Of a DNA stretch of 64,000 nucleotides, positions 11,256 through 22,231 are shown one piece after another. The stretch comes from Orobanche coerulescens (Eukaryota; Streptophyta; Magnoliopsida; Lamiales; Orobanchaceae), in assembly GCA_033398695.1 (NCBI GenBank), contig CM065812.1, positions 138,514,858 to 138,578,857 of the forward strand, given 5' to 3'. Every line of letters starts with the position of its first letter. The first letter of the stretch is position 1. Both the position numbers and the translations under genes were made by a program. A model generated the notes under the pieces. That model saw only the letters and a program-made list of their open reading frames with translations. It searched no databases and had not been told where the DNA came from.

Positions 11256-12425
11256 CTATTTCAAATCAATCTTCGAGAATACCGCATCTCCCTGCAACTG
11301 GTCGAACAAGTCATCAATTCTCGGCAAAGGATACTTGTTCTTGATGGTCACCTTGTTTAGTTCGCGATAGTCGATACACAAACGTAGTGAACCATCCTTA
11401 TTCCGCACAAACAGGACCGGTGCGCCCCAAGGCGAGGCGCTCGGTCGAACATACCCCGAGTCAAGAAGCTCACTCAACTGCTTCTTCAACTCGGACATCT
11501 CTGAAGGTGCCATGCGATAGGGCGCCTTCGAAATAGGAGCCGCGCCCGGCTCTAACTCTATAGCAAACTCGACCTCACGATCCGGTGGCAATCCCGGTAA
11601 CTCGTCAGGAAATACATCAGGAAACTCACTAACGATTGGAATCGACGAAAGCTCGACTCCACCACTCTCCGCCTTCAAGGCGTAGCACCAATAGCCAGTA
11701 CACCCCTTTCGCAGGAGTCTCATCGACTTCAAGGCGTTAATAACGAATTTCTGGTTCCCCCTCTTTCGCCCGGCGAAAGAGTGCTCGGTGCCGTCTTCGG
11801 CTAACATGGTGATAATCCTCGTGCGGTAGTTCATGATTGCACCATGCCACTCGAGCCAATCATCCCCGAGAATTAAGTCCTCACCCTCAATACCCACAAC
11901 AATAAGATTAGAGGGCCAAGCCCTCTCACAAATAAATACAGAACAGTCTCGAACCTCCTGATCACCAACGATCCTATCACCGCTAGGAAGCTTAACGATG
12001 AAGGGCTCACAAGGCGTCAAACAGTCGAGACTCAAACGGCGCACACAATCCAGAGATATGAGCAGATGCGTAGCACGGAATCGAAAAGCACACGACGGGA
12101 TGAGAAAGAATATGAACGGTACTGTCGTCACGGTAGCCAGGTCATCGGCTCTCCGCATCTCATAGACACGCGGGTGGTGGCCGAGGACCGGAAGCTCCCC
12201 CTTAGCGGGATGACCCCATCCTCTCCCTCGACTAGCACTCGGCGGAGATTGAGAAGCAAGCGATCCTTGATTCACACTCGGTTCCCTAGGCTGGAATGGA
12301 AGTCCAGGGCACCCACGATTCTCTCCCCCTCGGCCTGAAAGCCGCCTTGTGGCCGGTTGGCACACTGCGATTACATGTCGGCAAAGGACTCGGACAATTA
12401 CGACCGATGTGGCACGGATGGCCAT
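11256..12425 (-). pseudogene. Tekay-1 protease remnant and N-terminal reverse transcriptase
   Basis: The RT part is clear: [69 protein letters not shown]. Upstream are conserved post-active-site protease features ([34 protein letters not shown]). The catalytic Asp-Ser/Thr-Gly triplet is not readable in this frame; a one-base frameshift falls at about 12070-12085, so protease is inactive. The N-terminal 60 or so residues of the frame are a shifted reading of the gag tail. Confidence 0.85.
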
Positions 12426-13366
12426 AGTTAAAACACTTCACTTCGAGAAGGGCCTTGCGACCTTGCGAAACCCGATAGATCGAGTGGGCCACCACCGAAA
12501 AAAATTAGCAGACTGGAATTTCTGCTGACCCCCACCTTTGTGGCCCGAAAAATTCCTGGCGGACTTCTGTTTCTTGCTCTTGCAGGCCGCCTCACTCGCC
12601 GTCACAGACATATCGTAAGCAAGGGCCCTACTCTGATAATCCTTCAAGGTAGTACAGACGAGCCCCGACATATAGTCCCGAATCGACAACTTCATCCATC
12701 TGGAAAAATGGAAAATTTTGTCGCTCTCCTCGACAACTTGGGTCTTCACATAACCCAACTCCTTGTTAAAATCGGCAATAGCTTGAGATACGGGAATATC
12801 CCGTGGTTGAGCATCATAGAAAGCATGCACTCGAGCCTGTCTGACTGGCCATGGGCAATATTCGGTCTCCATTAATTCTTGAAATTCGGCCCACGAAGCA
12901 ACATGGTCTTTGAGCCCAACGGCCTCCCACCAATCCGTAGCGTCCCAGTAAGAAAGCACTGGGCAATAGGGACCTTACGGTCCTCGGGACAGTTGGTAGC
13001 AGTGAAGACTTTAGACATCTCCTTGATCCACTCTTCCTAGCCGATCGGGTCTGAAGCTCCCGAAAACTCAGGAGGATGCATCTTGATGACATCCTGAAGC
13101 CAACGATCCGCTCCTCCCCGATTAGCATGGGCCGGATCCGGGTTCTGAACTGCCTGAGCTATCGCCGCTATTTGATTCACCATTTGCTGCATAACAGCCG
13201 CAATACCAAGGTCGGCCCGCTCCTGAGAAGAAGCATGACTGTGACGGTCGCCGGTACTGCCGGCTCCCGAAGACTGCGATGTGGCCGCCCCACCGGCTGC
13301 CCCACGTCCCCGGTCGCGTCCACGACCACGACCGCGACCACGACCACGACCTCTTCCAGCATCCAT
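12300..13366 (-). pseudogene. Tekay-1 gag
   Basis: ATG at 13366 starts an Arg-Gly-rich N-terminus (about ten RG repeats), followed by MQQMVNQIAAIAQAV and FSGASDP, the beginning of the retrotransposon gag (capsid) domain. After a frameshift near 13036 the domain continues (WEAVGLKDHVASWAEFQEL, then LGYVKTQVVEESDKIFHF). A zinc knuckle appears at about 12400-12440 as [14 protein letters not shown], where the second metal-binding Cys is Tyr. Gag assembles the particle and binds RNA. At least one frameshift and the altered knuckle mean it is not functional. Confidence 0.85.
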
Positions 13367-13585
13367 ACTGGAGTTAAATAAGTAGCAAAAGCCATATGAT
13401 GGTAAGTACAAGAAAAGAACAATCACAAATCGAGAATCAAAGGTACGATACAAGGATATAAGGAACAGAGGAAGGAAAACTTACGGGCACTGGTAGTACC
13501 GGAATCATGGCAGCGTGATGATGATGTGCAAAACAAAACACAACAAGACCCAATAAACCGACAAGCCTAGGTATCCATAAACCTA

Positions 13586-13599
13586 GTGCTCTGATACCA
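13586..13599 (-). other. Tekay-1 primer-binding site
   Basis: TGGTATCAGAGCA on the minus strand, five bases after the 5' LTR end (13605), complementary to the 3' end of initiator Met tRNA. Confidence 0.88.
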
Positions 13600-13604
13600 T
13601 TTTC

Positions 13605-15721
13605 TGTAACACCCCCAAGATATTCGAGGTATATTACAGCGCCGTGAATCCCTATATGGGACCCACCAGGCTGAACAAACATCATACTCATCGACTCACA
13701 GAAACAACAGAATAACACCTCGTCATAAAGACGCCAAACAAAATAATCCACCCGGTTCAACCGGTCAAACATAACCCCATAACCCGACACAAACATAATA
13801 AACAACAATACAATCCAGACGAGTAAAAATTCTTAAGTACTTGAGTATTTCTATTAGTTTAAAGACCACGAAAGGTAAAAAGATAAAAGGCAATAAGACA
13901 CTACTCGTGCACAATCATCACGCACGGCCATCATCCGCATACTGGTCCAGCACCCGCTCGTCTCGATGTACCTGACCTGAAATTCATAAAACGAATTTCC
14001 CCAAAACGGGTCCCCAGAGGGTTAGCAATTACGCTAGTACAAGTAACCAAATGAACGACTAACATCTTACGCATATAGTAAATGCATGCAATCAAGAAAA
14101 CATAGTTCCAAAACACTCATTTCCGGAAATGCCATAATCAAATCACATTTGTAAAATGCACCACAATTAACCGTGGATCCACCCCTCCGTGGACCCCTAC
14201 CGAGACCCCGTCAGATCTAACCCATAGTGGTTAAAAGCAAGCTCGCGGATCCACCCCTCCGTGGACCCCTACCGAGACCCCGTCGGATCTAACCCATAGT
14301 GAGCATACACACACACACACACACACACAAGTCTCATGCAATACTACTACGTTAAGATTGTAAGTTCATAAGGGTACTTGCCTCGATCAAATAGACGGTG
14401 ACACGAACGGGAATGAAGGATCAAACACGACCGCGAGGAACCGGCGGAAATGAACCTAACGATTCGAATAACACAATCACAACCACTTCTAAACGATTAC
14501 GGAAACGGAATACACTCGGAAACCCGCCTACGATTCATGTATATTTGTATAAAAATAACAACGAGGGCGGACCACAACCAAACCCTCCCGATTTCGCAAA
14601 ACTATGAAAATATACCATGAATCCGTAGGAAAACTAATGATATCAACAAGATTAATCATATCCATCATGAATCCACCAACAAAACGGAACTAATTAGACG
14701 AAAATCCCAAAACCCCCAATTTATCCAAAAGTAGGGTTCTCAGAGATTTTACCTTGGATTAGGATGAAAGATCCGTGTTGATGTTGTTATAACACACCAA
14801 AACTTAAGGAAGATGTTGCATGAGATGATTGGAGGAAGAAATCGCCAAGAAAATCACCCGGAATCACCTTAGCCGCGGAGAGGAGGAAGAAATGAGAAAA
14901 TACCTTTATCTCGGTCACCTACCTGGTTTATATAGCCAGGGAGTGTTAGCGCGCGCTAATCGCTCAAGGTTAGCGTGCGCTAACGGGATAAAATTCCGAT
15001 CCATACAGTTAGCGTCCCAGTCCAGTAGCCAGATTCCTGGCCGTTAGCGTGCGCTACCCGAAACGTAGCGTGCGCTAATAACCTCTCGGTAGCGCGAGCT
15101 ATCGACCAATAGCGTGCGCTACCTGGACATCAGCCGAGTCCAGAAGCTAACTGCCCAAAACTCACCTGACCCGTTAGCGTGCGCTATCGTACAAATGTAG
15201 CATGCGCTACCTGGCGCCTGACCGAGTTCAGTAGTAAACTGTCCAGTACTGGACAGTCACGCTAGCGCGCGCTACCGAACAACTTAACGTGCGCTAGTCT
15301 CCCGACATTAGCGTGCGCTAGACAAAGTAGCGTGCGCTAATCCGATAGTCCAGAGGGCTGGGAACATAACTGCCACTCCCAGAGCTAACTCGCTAGCGCA
15401 CGCTACGAAGTAAACGTAGCGTGCGCTACTAAGGGACCTCTAGCGTGCGCTATGCAGAAAATTTAGCGTGCGCTAGATACAGAATATAAACGGTCCAAAA
15501 CATCGGAATATGAACGAAACATCAAATAGAACATCTCAAAACGCATCAAAACATAAAATGGATCCATGGCAACCCCGAAACAGCAGTTTCGTACAACAAT
15601 AACGAGAATCAGATCAATAGATGATGGGAAAGACACACTGAAGGGTACACGAGGGTCACTACGATCGAGAAATACACCAAAAATGAAAATACAAGAGAAA
15701 GAAAAAAATGCGGATATTACA
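13605..15721 (-). repeat. Tekay-1 5' LTR
   Basis: Partner of 6610-8703, about 23 bp longer. The CA microsatellite (about 14307-14330) is longer here than in the left copy. TATA box at about 14926-14935, read on minus. Confidence 0.92.
14947..15475. repeat. TAGCGTGCGCTA inverted-repeat array in the Tekay-1 5' LTR
   Basis: Ten exact TAGCGTGCGCTA copies and about six variants, at positions collinear with the left-LTR array. Several units that are mutated in one LTR are exact in the other. Confidence 0.9.
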
Positions 15722-15726
15722 TTAGG

Positions 15727-16673
15727 AGTAGTGGCTCGGGAGAGTGCTCGTGTGTCTCATCGATAAGAAATCCTCGCCCCGGCTCGTGTGCCCTCGCACC
15801 ACCCCACTGGTCAAAATGGGAGATAATATGGTGGTTGATCGGACCCTGGGGTGCAATAGAAGGCTCGTCGTCGGACCACGTCACGCCCGACTGGCGGCAT
15901 AGAGCACATATCAGCGAGGGATGTTTTAATCCCGTCTTTGCCCCTCCCTGGATACACTGAAATATAGAACGGGACAAACGTGGGGCCACATCAAACCAGA
16001 GTCCCGTCGTGATAGCATACAGTAATCGGGCACGATGAAGTAAGACCAAGCAGATCTGTGATGTAGGGTCGACTCATGCACAGAGGAAGTAGAGCCAGGC
16101 TCGCCCGAGCCGATTGAGGCGAGAACTCTTGAAATAGAAAGTTGTGGAACCCGGGACGCGCGTCTCCCAGACGGAACCGGGCTGAGCAAGTGCCTCCAGC
16201 AGAGCCTCCCTCGTGAGGCTACTCATAATCCGTATGTAGTCCGACTCATCCACCTCCGGTAGCTCGTACAACCTCCGAATTGCGGCCACCGAAAAGTCCA
16301 CAGTTTGGCCTCGGACGACGACCTCAGTCCGTGTGTCTGGTCGCCCCATCATCTGTCCCGCCTGGATTTGTCGCAATAGAGCACTGGCGTAGAACTCCTG
16401 GACAATAGAAATCACCGCCGGCTCGGGTGACGCACTGAAACGAGTCCATCCCATCTCGTTGATCATAGCCAACAGCTCACCGTCCTGGGGGGCGGGAGTG
16501 AATACCCACTCCGGAATTATTGGACGAGGCCGGATTCTCTCGTTGAATGTTCTATGAATGTCAGGATCAGAGAATTGGTGGGATTCCATATCAGTTCGGT
16601 TCTGTGACGTTTCCCCTCTTGCGGGGGACGATCGTGTTCTAGCCCTCGTGCTCAACTTCTTTTTCCTAGCCAT
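15727..16673 (-). pseudogene. Athila ORF3 (env-like position), N-terminal and central part
   Basis: ATG at 16673 begins MARKKKLSTRARTR, a basic start, followed by a domain with RPIPEWVFTPAP, MINEMGWTRFSAS, IVQEFYASAL, VVVRGQTVDFSVAAIRRLYELP and then SVWETRVPGST. This resembles the plant-specific domain found downstream of pol in many Athila-type elements (often labelled putative plant transposon protein). It occupies the env position, but I see no clear signal peptide or transmembrane helix, so an envelope function is not supported. One TGA stop interrupts the frame near 16074; the second Athila copy has a sense codon there. Tekay-1 splits the frame at 15722. Confidence 0.7.
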
Positions 16674-16704
16674 GACGAAGTTCCTTGTGTCTCGGCCGAC
16701 TGAG

Positions 16705-16713
16705 GTTATAAGG
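16705..16713 (-). promoter_or_regulatory. TATA-like element before Athila ORF3
   Basis: CCTTATAACC on the minus strand, about 35 bp upstream of the ORF3 ATG and about 30 bp downstream of the palindrome array. The order array, TATA, gene copies that of the Athila LTR. Function is inferred. Confidence 0.3.
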
Positions 16714-16744
16714 CTGCCCTGGACGTTTGAAATTCGCAGCAGGG

Positions 16745-17076
16745 GCCACGGCAAGTATCAAGTGAGCCGCGGCCCGTAGTACAGTAGGTTCTGGGCGCTG
16801 GGTATCTTCGGCGTGTGCCGCGGCTCATTGAACGGGTGCCGCGGCTCCAGGGGTTAGTGTGCCACGGCTCATAGAGTGCGTGCCGCGGCACAGAGTACAA
16901 TCTCCTGGGCACATATTTTGAGTCTCTGCGTGCCGCGGCTCAGCTTCAATGTGCCGCGGCACTTTAGCGTAGTGTGCCGCGGCTCAGCCTCTTCGTGCCG
17001 TGGCACATAGTACAGAAGGTTCTCCTCTATTTTGGACTTGTTCGTGCCACGGCCCGCCATGTATGTTCCACGGCCC
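16745..17076. repeat. Internal GCCGCGGC palindrome array upstream of Athila ORF3
   Basis: Twelve motif copies in about 330 bp, seven with the exact core GCCGCGGC, usually as GTGCCGCGGCTC or GTGCCGCGGCAC, the rest one-base variants. The motif is the same as in the Athila LTR U3 (4619-4794 and 20636-20811). The neighbouring GAAATT-CGCAGC-AGGGG block also resembles LTR sequence next to the array. Confidence 0.85.
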
Positions 17077-17079
17077 CTT

Positions 17080-17538
17080 GCCTGGACTGCTCCTGCACAA
17101 CAAAATTTTTGACCGAAAACACATAGAACGTGAGAGACAAACATATCAAAGCAAAAATGACGAAAAATTAGACTCTAAGATGGGATGGGTCGATTTGGTG
17201 AACTTCCGAGCTCCTCACATGGTCGACGGGTGAAAAATGGTGGGGAAGCATCCATGGGTCGTACATAGGCTACATGCTCTGAATTCAATTTGGAAGCGGT
17301 CCCAACTAAAACGGACTCCAATGGGTCTGATGGATAGATCTCCCGAAAGGCTCTACTTACACACAAGTTAATGACGTCAATTTGAAAACAATTCTCAGCA
17401 TCACTAGGATATTGTAAGGATTGAAATATATTGAAAGTAACTTGCTCCTCTTGAACTCATAGAGTAAGCTTCCCTTTTTCCACATCAATTAAAGTTCGGC
17501 CAGTTGCCAAGAATGGTCTTCCCAAGATGATTGGGATA
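17080..17538 (-). pseudogene. Athila post-protease pol remnant
   Basis: Out of frame with the gag-protease ORF, this stretch holds the rest of the protease fold (a [15 protein letters not shown] segment near 17500-17540 in another frame) and a later piece (SRAFREIYPSDPLESVLVG, 17175-17366). RT, RNase H and integrase do not follow; the sequence runs from here directly into the palindrome array. The pol deletion end is therefore near 17080-17170. Confidence 0.6.
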
Positions 17539-18741
17539 TCATGATCCTCCTCCATATTGAGTACAATAAAATAGGCTGGGAAGATGAACGTCTTCTATTA
17601 CTCCCCTCGGATACTTGATAGATCTGTCAGCTAATTGCAAAGAGACCATCGTCGGCTTGGCTTCCCCAATATCCAGCTTCTTAAAAATGGAAAGGGGCAT
17701 AAGGTTTATGCTGGCTCCTAGATCACATAAGGCTCTGTCAAAGGACGAATTTCCAATAGTGCATGGAATAGTAAAGCTTCCCGGATCCCTCAATTTAGGT
17801 GGGAGCTTCTTTTGTAGAATAGCGCTGCACTCTTCCGTCAATGCCACTGTCTCATACTCTTTGAGCTTCCTTTTGTTCGATAAGATTTCCTTCATAAACT
17901 TCACATAGTTCGGCATTTGTTCCAAGGCGTCGGCAAATGGAATGTTGATATGTAGTTTCTTGAAGACGTCAAGAAACTTGGAGAATTGCTTGTCCAAATT
18001 TTGCTTTTGCCGACGTTGTGGGAATGGAATTTGTGGAGTGGGATGAGTAGGCGACACTGCTTTTGGATTGGGCTCCTCGTCTTTTGCTTTCTCATTGTGG
18101 TTGCTCTTGTCCTTGCTATTATTAGGCTGGTCTTGTAGCTCCTTTCCGCTTCGTAGCTCGATTGCTTGCACATTTTCCTTGGGGTTCATTTCGGTGGCGC
18201 TGGGTAATACATCTTGATGTCGAGAGGATAATAAATTTGCGATCTGCCCCATTTGTACTTCCAAGTTTCGGATGGAGGCGGAATGATTTTGTAAAGTAGT
18301 CTCAGTGCGGGTCATGAATTGGCTCGTATTAGCCACCATTTGAGCAAGAGCATCTTCCAAGGACACCTTTGGTGGTTGAGGGGGCTGCTGTGGGGGCTGC
18401 GCGAATTGAGCTTGAGGAGGTTTATTTAAAGCTTGCCCGTTCTTCCACGAAAAATTTGGGTGATTTCGCCACCCTTGATTGTAAGTGTTGGAATATGGGT
18501 TGTTCTGCCGATTTTCGTTCCCCACAAACTGAGCTTGTTCCATCGGAGATTGCTCGAAAGGATTTCCAACTTGGCACTCCGCACTAGGATGAGACCCGTT
18601 ACACCAATTACATGATTTTGTGGTAACGGTAGAAGGAGCATGTGAAAAAGCTTGCAATTGTTGAGTCAGTGCTGCAACTTGGGCTGATAGTGTAGAGATC
18701 GGATCGTTGTCGGAAACTCCCATAATTCTCTTTAGGTTCAC
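17539..18741 (-). pseudogene. Athila gag C-terminus and protease
   Basis: Starts VNLKRIMGV, in the same frame as the upstream gag ORF across one TAG stop. It has a Cys-rich CNWCNGSHPSAEC element, an NNPYSNTYNQGWRNHPNFSW segment typical of Athila gag, a Pro/Gln-rich linker, then FADALEQMPNYVKFMKEIL, the CSAILQKKLPPKLRDPGSF block and the protease active site LCDLGASINLMPLS. In Athila-type proteases the catalytic motif is commonly D-L-G-A-S, as here. The frame is shifted near 17590, soon after the active site. Protease would process the polyprotein in the particle. Confidence 0.85.
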
Positions 18742-18756
18742 ACGTTCGGAAGGACA

Positions 18757-19542
18757 CTAATAAGCGTTTGCAGCCATCGCTTCCATTATAGAATGAGCTT
18801 CCACCATCGTCTTGCCCATTAAAGCTCCTCCAGCGGCTGCATCAACAAGAGTGCGTGTAGATGCACTTAGTCCGTTATAGAACGTCTGAATTTGTAGCCA
18901 ATCCGGTAGGCCATGGTGTGGGCATCTCCTTAGTAAATCCTTGTATTGCTCCCAGGCTTCATGAAGCGATTCCTTCTCAAATTGCCCGAATGTCGTTATT
19001 TCGTTCCGAAGTCTCGCAGTCTTTGCCGGCGGAAAGAACTTAGCCAAAAAGGCTTGTGCTAACTCCGCCCAAGTCATGATAGAGCCCGGCGGAAGTGAAT
19101 TCAACCAACACTTGGCTTTGTCCCTCAAAGAAAATGGGAAAATCCGTAGACGAATGGCGTTATCAGAAACTCCATTATTCTTGAACGTATCGCATATCTC
19201 GAGAAAGGACGCAATATGAGCATTAGGGTCGTCATTCGCTAATCCGCAGAATTGGCTTGCTTGTACCATCTGGATTATGGCCGTCTTTATCTCGAAATTG
19301 TTTACTTGGACAGTTGGGCGCCGAATCCCCAAAAAATTCGCATTGATTTGAGGTAATGCATAATCTCGGAGTGCCAATGCCGGTTGAGCTTGCTGCATAG
19401 GATTGTCTACTCCATGATTTTCTGTGTTATCGGCCATGGTATCTTTTGTCGACAGCTCACGCCTTTCCTTCTTGTTTTTCCACAGAGTGCGCTCGAGTTC
19501 AGTATCCAAAGGTAATAGGCCTTCGTTACCGAATTTTCTCAT
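18757..19542 (-). pseudogene. Athila gag, N-terminal part with capsid domain
   Basis: 261 codons from ATG at 19542. The capsid-type gag domain is recognisable: NNFEIKTAIIQMVQ, FCGLANDDPNAHIASFLEICDTFK, LRIFPFSLRDKAKCWLNSLPPGSI, WAELAQAFLAKFFPPAKTARLRNEI, LHEAWEQYKDLLRRCPHHGLPDWLQ. It ends in one TAG stop, after which the same frame continues in the next feature. The distance to the primer-binding site (about 110 bp) is short but plausible. A later ATG (MADNTENHG) is an alternative start. Confidence 0.88.
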
Positions 19543-19651
19543 TCACTAAACGAAACTCCTGAAAGAATAACAAATAATAAATTACATAAGAATAAAATAG
19601 TGTTCAAATTAAGACTAGAAATACTGAAATCGATATTAGTAAAACAATCAG

Positions 19652-19669
19652 TCCCCGACAACGGCACCA
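19652..19669 (-). other. Athila primer-binding site
   Basis: TGGTGCCGTTGTCGGGGAC on the minus strand, six bases from the LTR end. It is close to the tRNA-Asp-type site TGGCGCCGTTGCCGGGGA typical of Athila, with two C-to-T changes. Confidence 0.85.
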
Positions 19670-19675
19670 AAAACT

Positions 19676-20970
19676 TGTTACGAATTTTCGTGAACGCAAG
19701 TGCACGTTGTCGTAAGCAAGTAATAAAGTGATAAGTAAGATACCGTTCCCTCGAGGACTGGCTAACTAATTACCAATTTATGTGTATTCTAATTTTATTT
19801 GAATGATCGAAATTAGTGGTGCAAGTAATATTAAAGAAAACTAAAGAAGTGAACTAAGAACAAATAATAAAATCGATTATTCGAAGAAAGAAGATCAAAT
19901 AGGAAAATAATCTAGGATTGAGAATCCACCTCGATTTATCTGAATTACTCTTGATTTATATGAATTAAGTGATTTCCCAATTTATTGAAGGCGAAGATTG
20001 CTAAGATACTCTAATGCCTCTACCGAGGTCAGTAGAATTTTCTAAAGGCGAATAAAGCACTCTATTCCTAGGTGAATTAATTCGACAATAGTCAAATTAT
20101 ACAAAATCTTCAGACAGGCCACATAATTCCTATGAGTATATTCCTATCTCACAAGATAAAACGTTTCTCACCAATTTTTCCTACTAACTCTCCTCTCCCG
20201 ATTCGAGTTACGTAATCAAAATAATTCAATCATAGGCCACATAATTGAATGCATTAAAAAGAATTGGGGAAAACTCAATAAGAAAGAGAGATATATATTA
20301 ATAATGCAAAATCAAAAGTTAATTCGTCAAAACCTCGGTTTCATCACAATCCTAGAATAGGGTTCTAGCCCGACATGCTAGAAAATAATACACAAAGAAT
20401 TAACGAAAGCATAATAGAAATCAAACGCAGTTGAAGAACTTGAATTCCTCCGTTCTCTAGCTTCCGCTCTCTGCTCCTTGGTGTTTTCTCCTTCTCTTCG
20501 ATCAACTTTTCTTCTGACCTTCAATGCCTATTTATAATTTTTCATCAGCCTCAAAACCGCGTCCGGAAATTAGGTCAGAAACGGGCTTCCAAACTGCCGA
20601 AATCGCGAGCTGCGAGTAGGGAACCAGCGCGGCGGGCCGCGGTCCAGCATTAGTGTGCCGCGGCCCCTGTCTTCATGCGGCCAAACTTGGGCGCGATTTT
20701 TCCTTACGGGTCGCGGCTCAGTTCTTGTGTGCTGCGGCCCCCGGTACAGTTTGTATCGGGTCCTTCTGGGCGCCTCCTGCGCCGCGGCCCCTCGTCCGTG
20801 TGCCACGGTCCCTGACCAAAAAATGTCGTTTTGGCCCGTTTTTCTTCGTTTAAGCTCCTGGACTCGAATTTCCTTCAAAACATATACAGATAGTGCATTA
20901 AAAGCTCATTTACGCCGATTTAAACTAAAAATGGGTATAGAATAATGATGAATAAGCGTATAAAAATACA
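19676..20970 (-). repeat. Athila 5' LTR (right copy)
   Basis: Collinear with 3685-4952. It contains an extra 27 bp near 20228-20254. TATA-like TTATAAATAGG on minus at about 20528-20537, and six GCCGCGGC-type motifs at 20636-20811. Confidence 0.85.
20636..20811. repeat. GCCGCGGC-type palindrome array in the Athila 5' LTR
   Basis: Six motifs collinear with those at 4619-4794; individual units differ between the two LTRs by single C/T or G/A changes. Confidence 0.7.
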
Positions 20971-22231
20971 ACTAACAAATACCCCCAAATTTAAGCCTTT
21001 GCTTGTCCTCAAGCAAAAATTAATTTCAAATGAGATGACAAGTATCGTGGGTAAACGTGCAATATCCATAGTGTTCAACTGATTAATACTACCCTGAAAA
21101 TCTCAAGGAAAAATACATGTATCGTTTTACTGAGTCACATCACGGATAAGGATTACATAAAGTAATCATTTTTAGCGCTGATCAATCGGTCATGAAGAAA
21201 ATCAAAGCTCAAAGATTAACAAGCGTGAATTTAGCCGACCGCCAATATGAAGGGTTAGATTAAACAAGCCGACTCGCCCAGTCCCACAGTCTCGTGGCAA
21301 AAATGCAATAGTTTCATCATAAATAATAATCCTCAGGCAGCATTCCCTTATGTATAATCATTATAATTGTTCGAGTTAACCACTAGGTTCCTACTCTCGG
21401 TATGATCCAAGAACTAACCCTAGGATGGAAATCCATTCTCATGTATTGGGAAACCGTTTGACGTAAAAGACACTCAAGGGGCTCATGAGTGCTTCTAGTT
21501 ACTAAGTCTCCTTCTACAGCAGAGAAAAAACTCGAATGGTTAATCCCGCATGTCCGATTCAAAGTTGCTATTTTACGCGAATGTAAATGACGGGTCACGT
21601 GAATACATCCGGTTAGTTGGATTCTTTTCATCATCATGCGATTTTTCTGAACCATTAGTCTATTCAGGGTTGTCGTTTTACGCGAGAGTTAACAACGGGT
21701 CGCGTGAATACCCCCGGTTACTAGACTTCCCATCATAGAACATGTATAATTTCTCGAATTTGGGAAAGACTGTCCAACTCTAAACTCAAATTAAATGCCA
21801 AGAAGACTCATGTTACTGGACGACTAGCTATGTGAAAAGTGTAACCAAACGTATAGATGGTGGTTCGTAAACATGTATGTCTCATTTCTTATATGCTAAG
21901 ATTTCTACAATAACGCAAAAAATTTCCGACCTAAATGAATACTCAAAGGAAACAAATATCGCAGACTGCAAACTTGACCAAAACTCAACCGTTTCTTCAA
22001 AAAGAAATCAGTATCATATTATCAGTTTTACACAAGGCTGCACGAAAAATCCACGAATGCAGATAAAGTCAAGACAAGCAAGGCTAGAGTAAATAACAAC
22101 GAAAAATAACAACGAATAAGTAAATAACAACTGAAAGTAACCCCCCCAAACTTAAGACGTACATTGACCTCAATAGACATAGATAGTAATATGTAATATG
22201 AGAAAAGGTCAAGTACTCCCCTAATATGAGC
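20971..22231. other. Second copy of the Athila ORF3-LTR spacer
   Basis: Matches 4953-6230 closely. It begins with the polypurine tract (CCCCCAAATTTAAG on plus) and includes the second G-run at about 22140 without the long homopolymers of the left copy. No credible ORF. Confidence 0.7.

Larger units (their letters stand above)
6610..15721 (-). mobile_element. Chromovirus (Tekay/Del-like Gypsy) Tekay-1, complete but decayed
   Basis: Complete structure in minus orientation: 5' LTR 13605-15721, initiator-Met primer site, gag, protease-RT-RNase H-integrase-chromodomain pol, polypurine tract, 3' LTR 6610-8703. Flanks tcagg (6605-6609) and ttagg (15722-15726) form a 5-bp target-site duplication with one later change. 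The uninterrupted site is preserved at about 22608-22620 in the second Athila copy, which proves both ends. The ORFs carry a few stops and frameshifts, so it is not autonomous. Confidence 0.93.

Noticed and set aside
13037..13453. RGG-box host RNA-binding protein
   Set aside because: The Arg-Gly run is the N-terminus of Tekay-1 gag, next to the primer-binding site and followed by capsid motifs; Tekay-2 gag starts the same way.
15727..16673. Athila ORF3 as a true envelope glycoprotein
   Set aside because: Only the position supports this. I see no signal peptide, fusion peptide or transmembrane segment, and the N-terminus is strongly basic.
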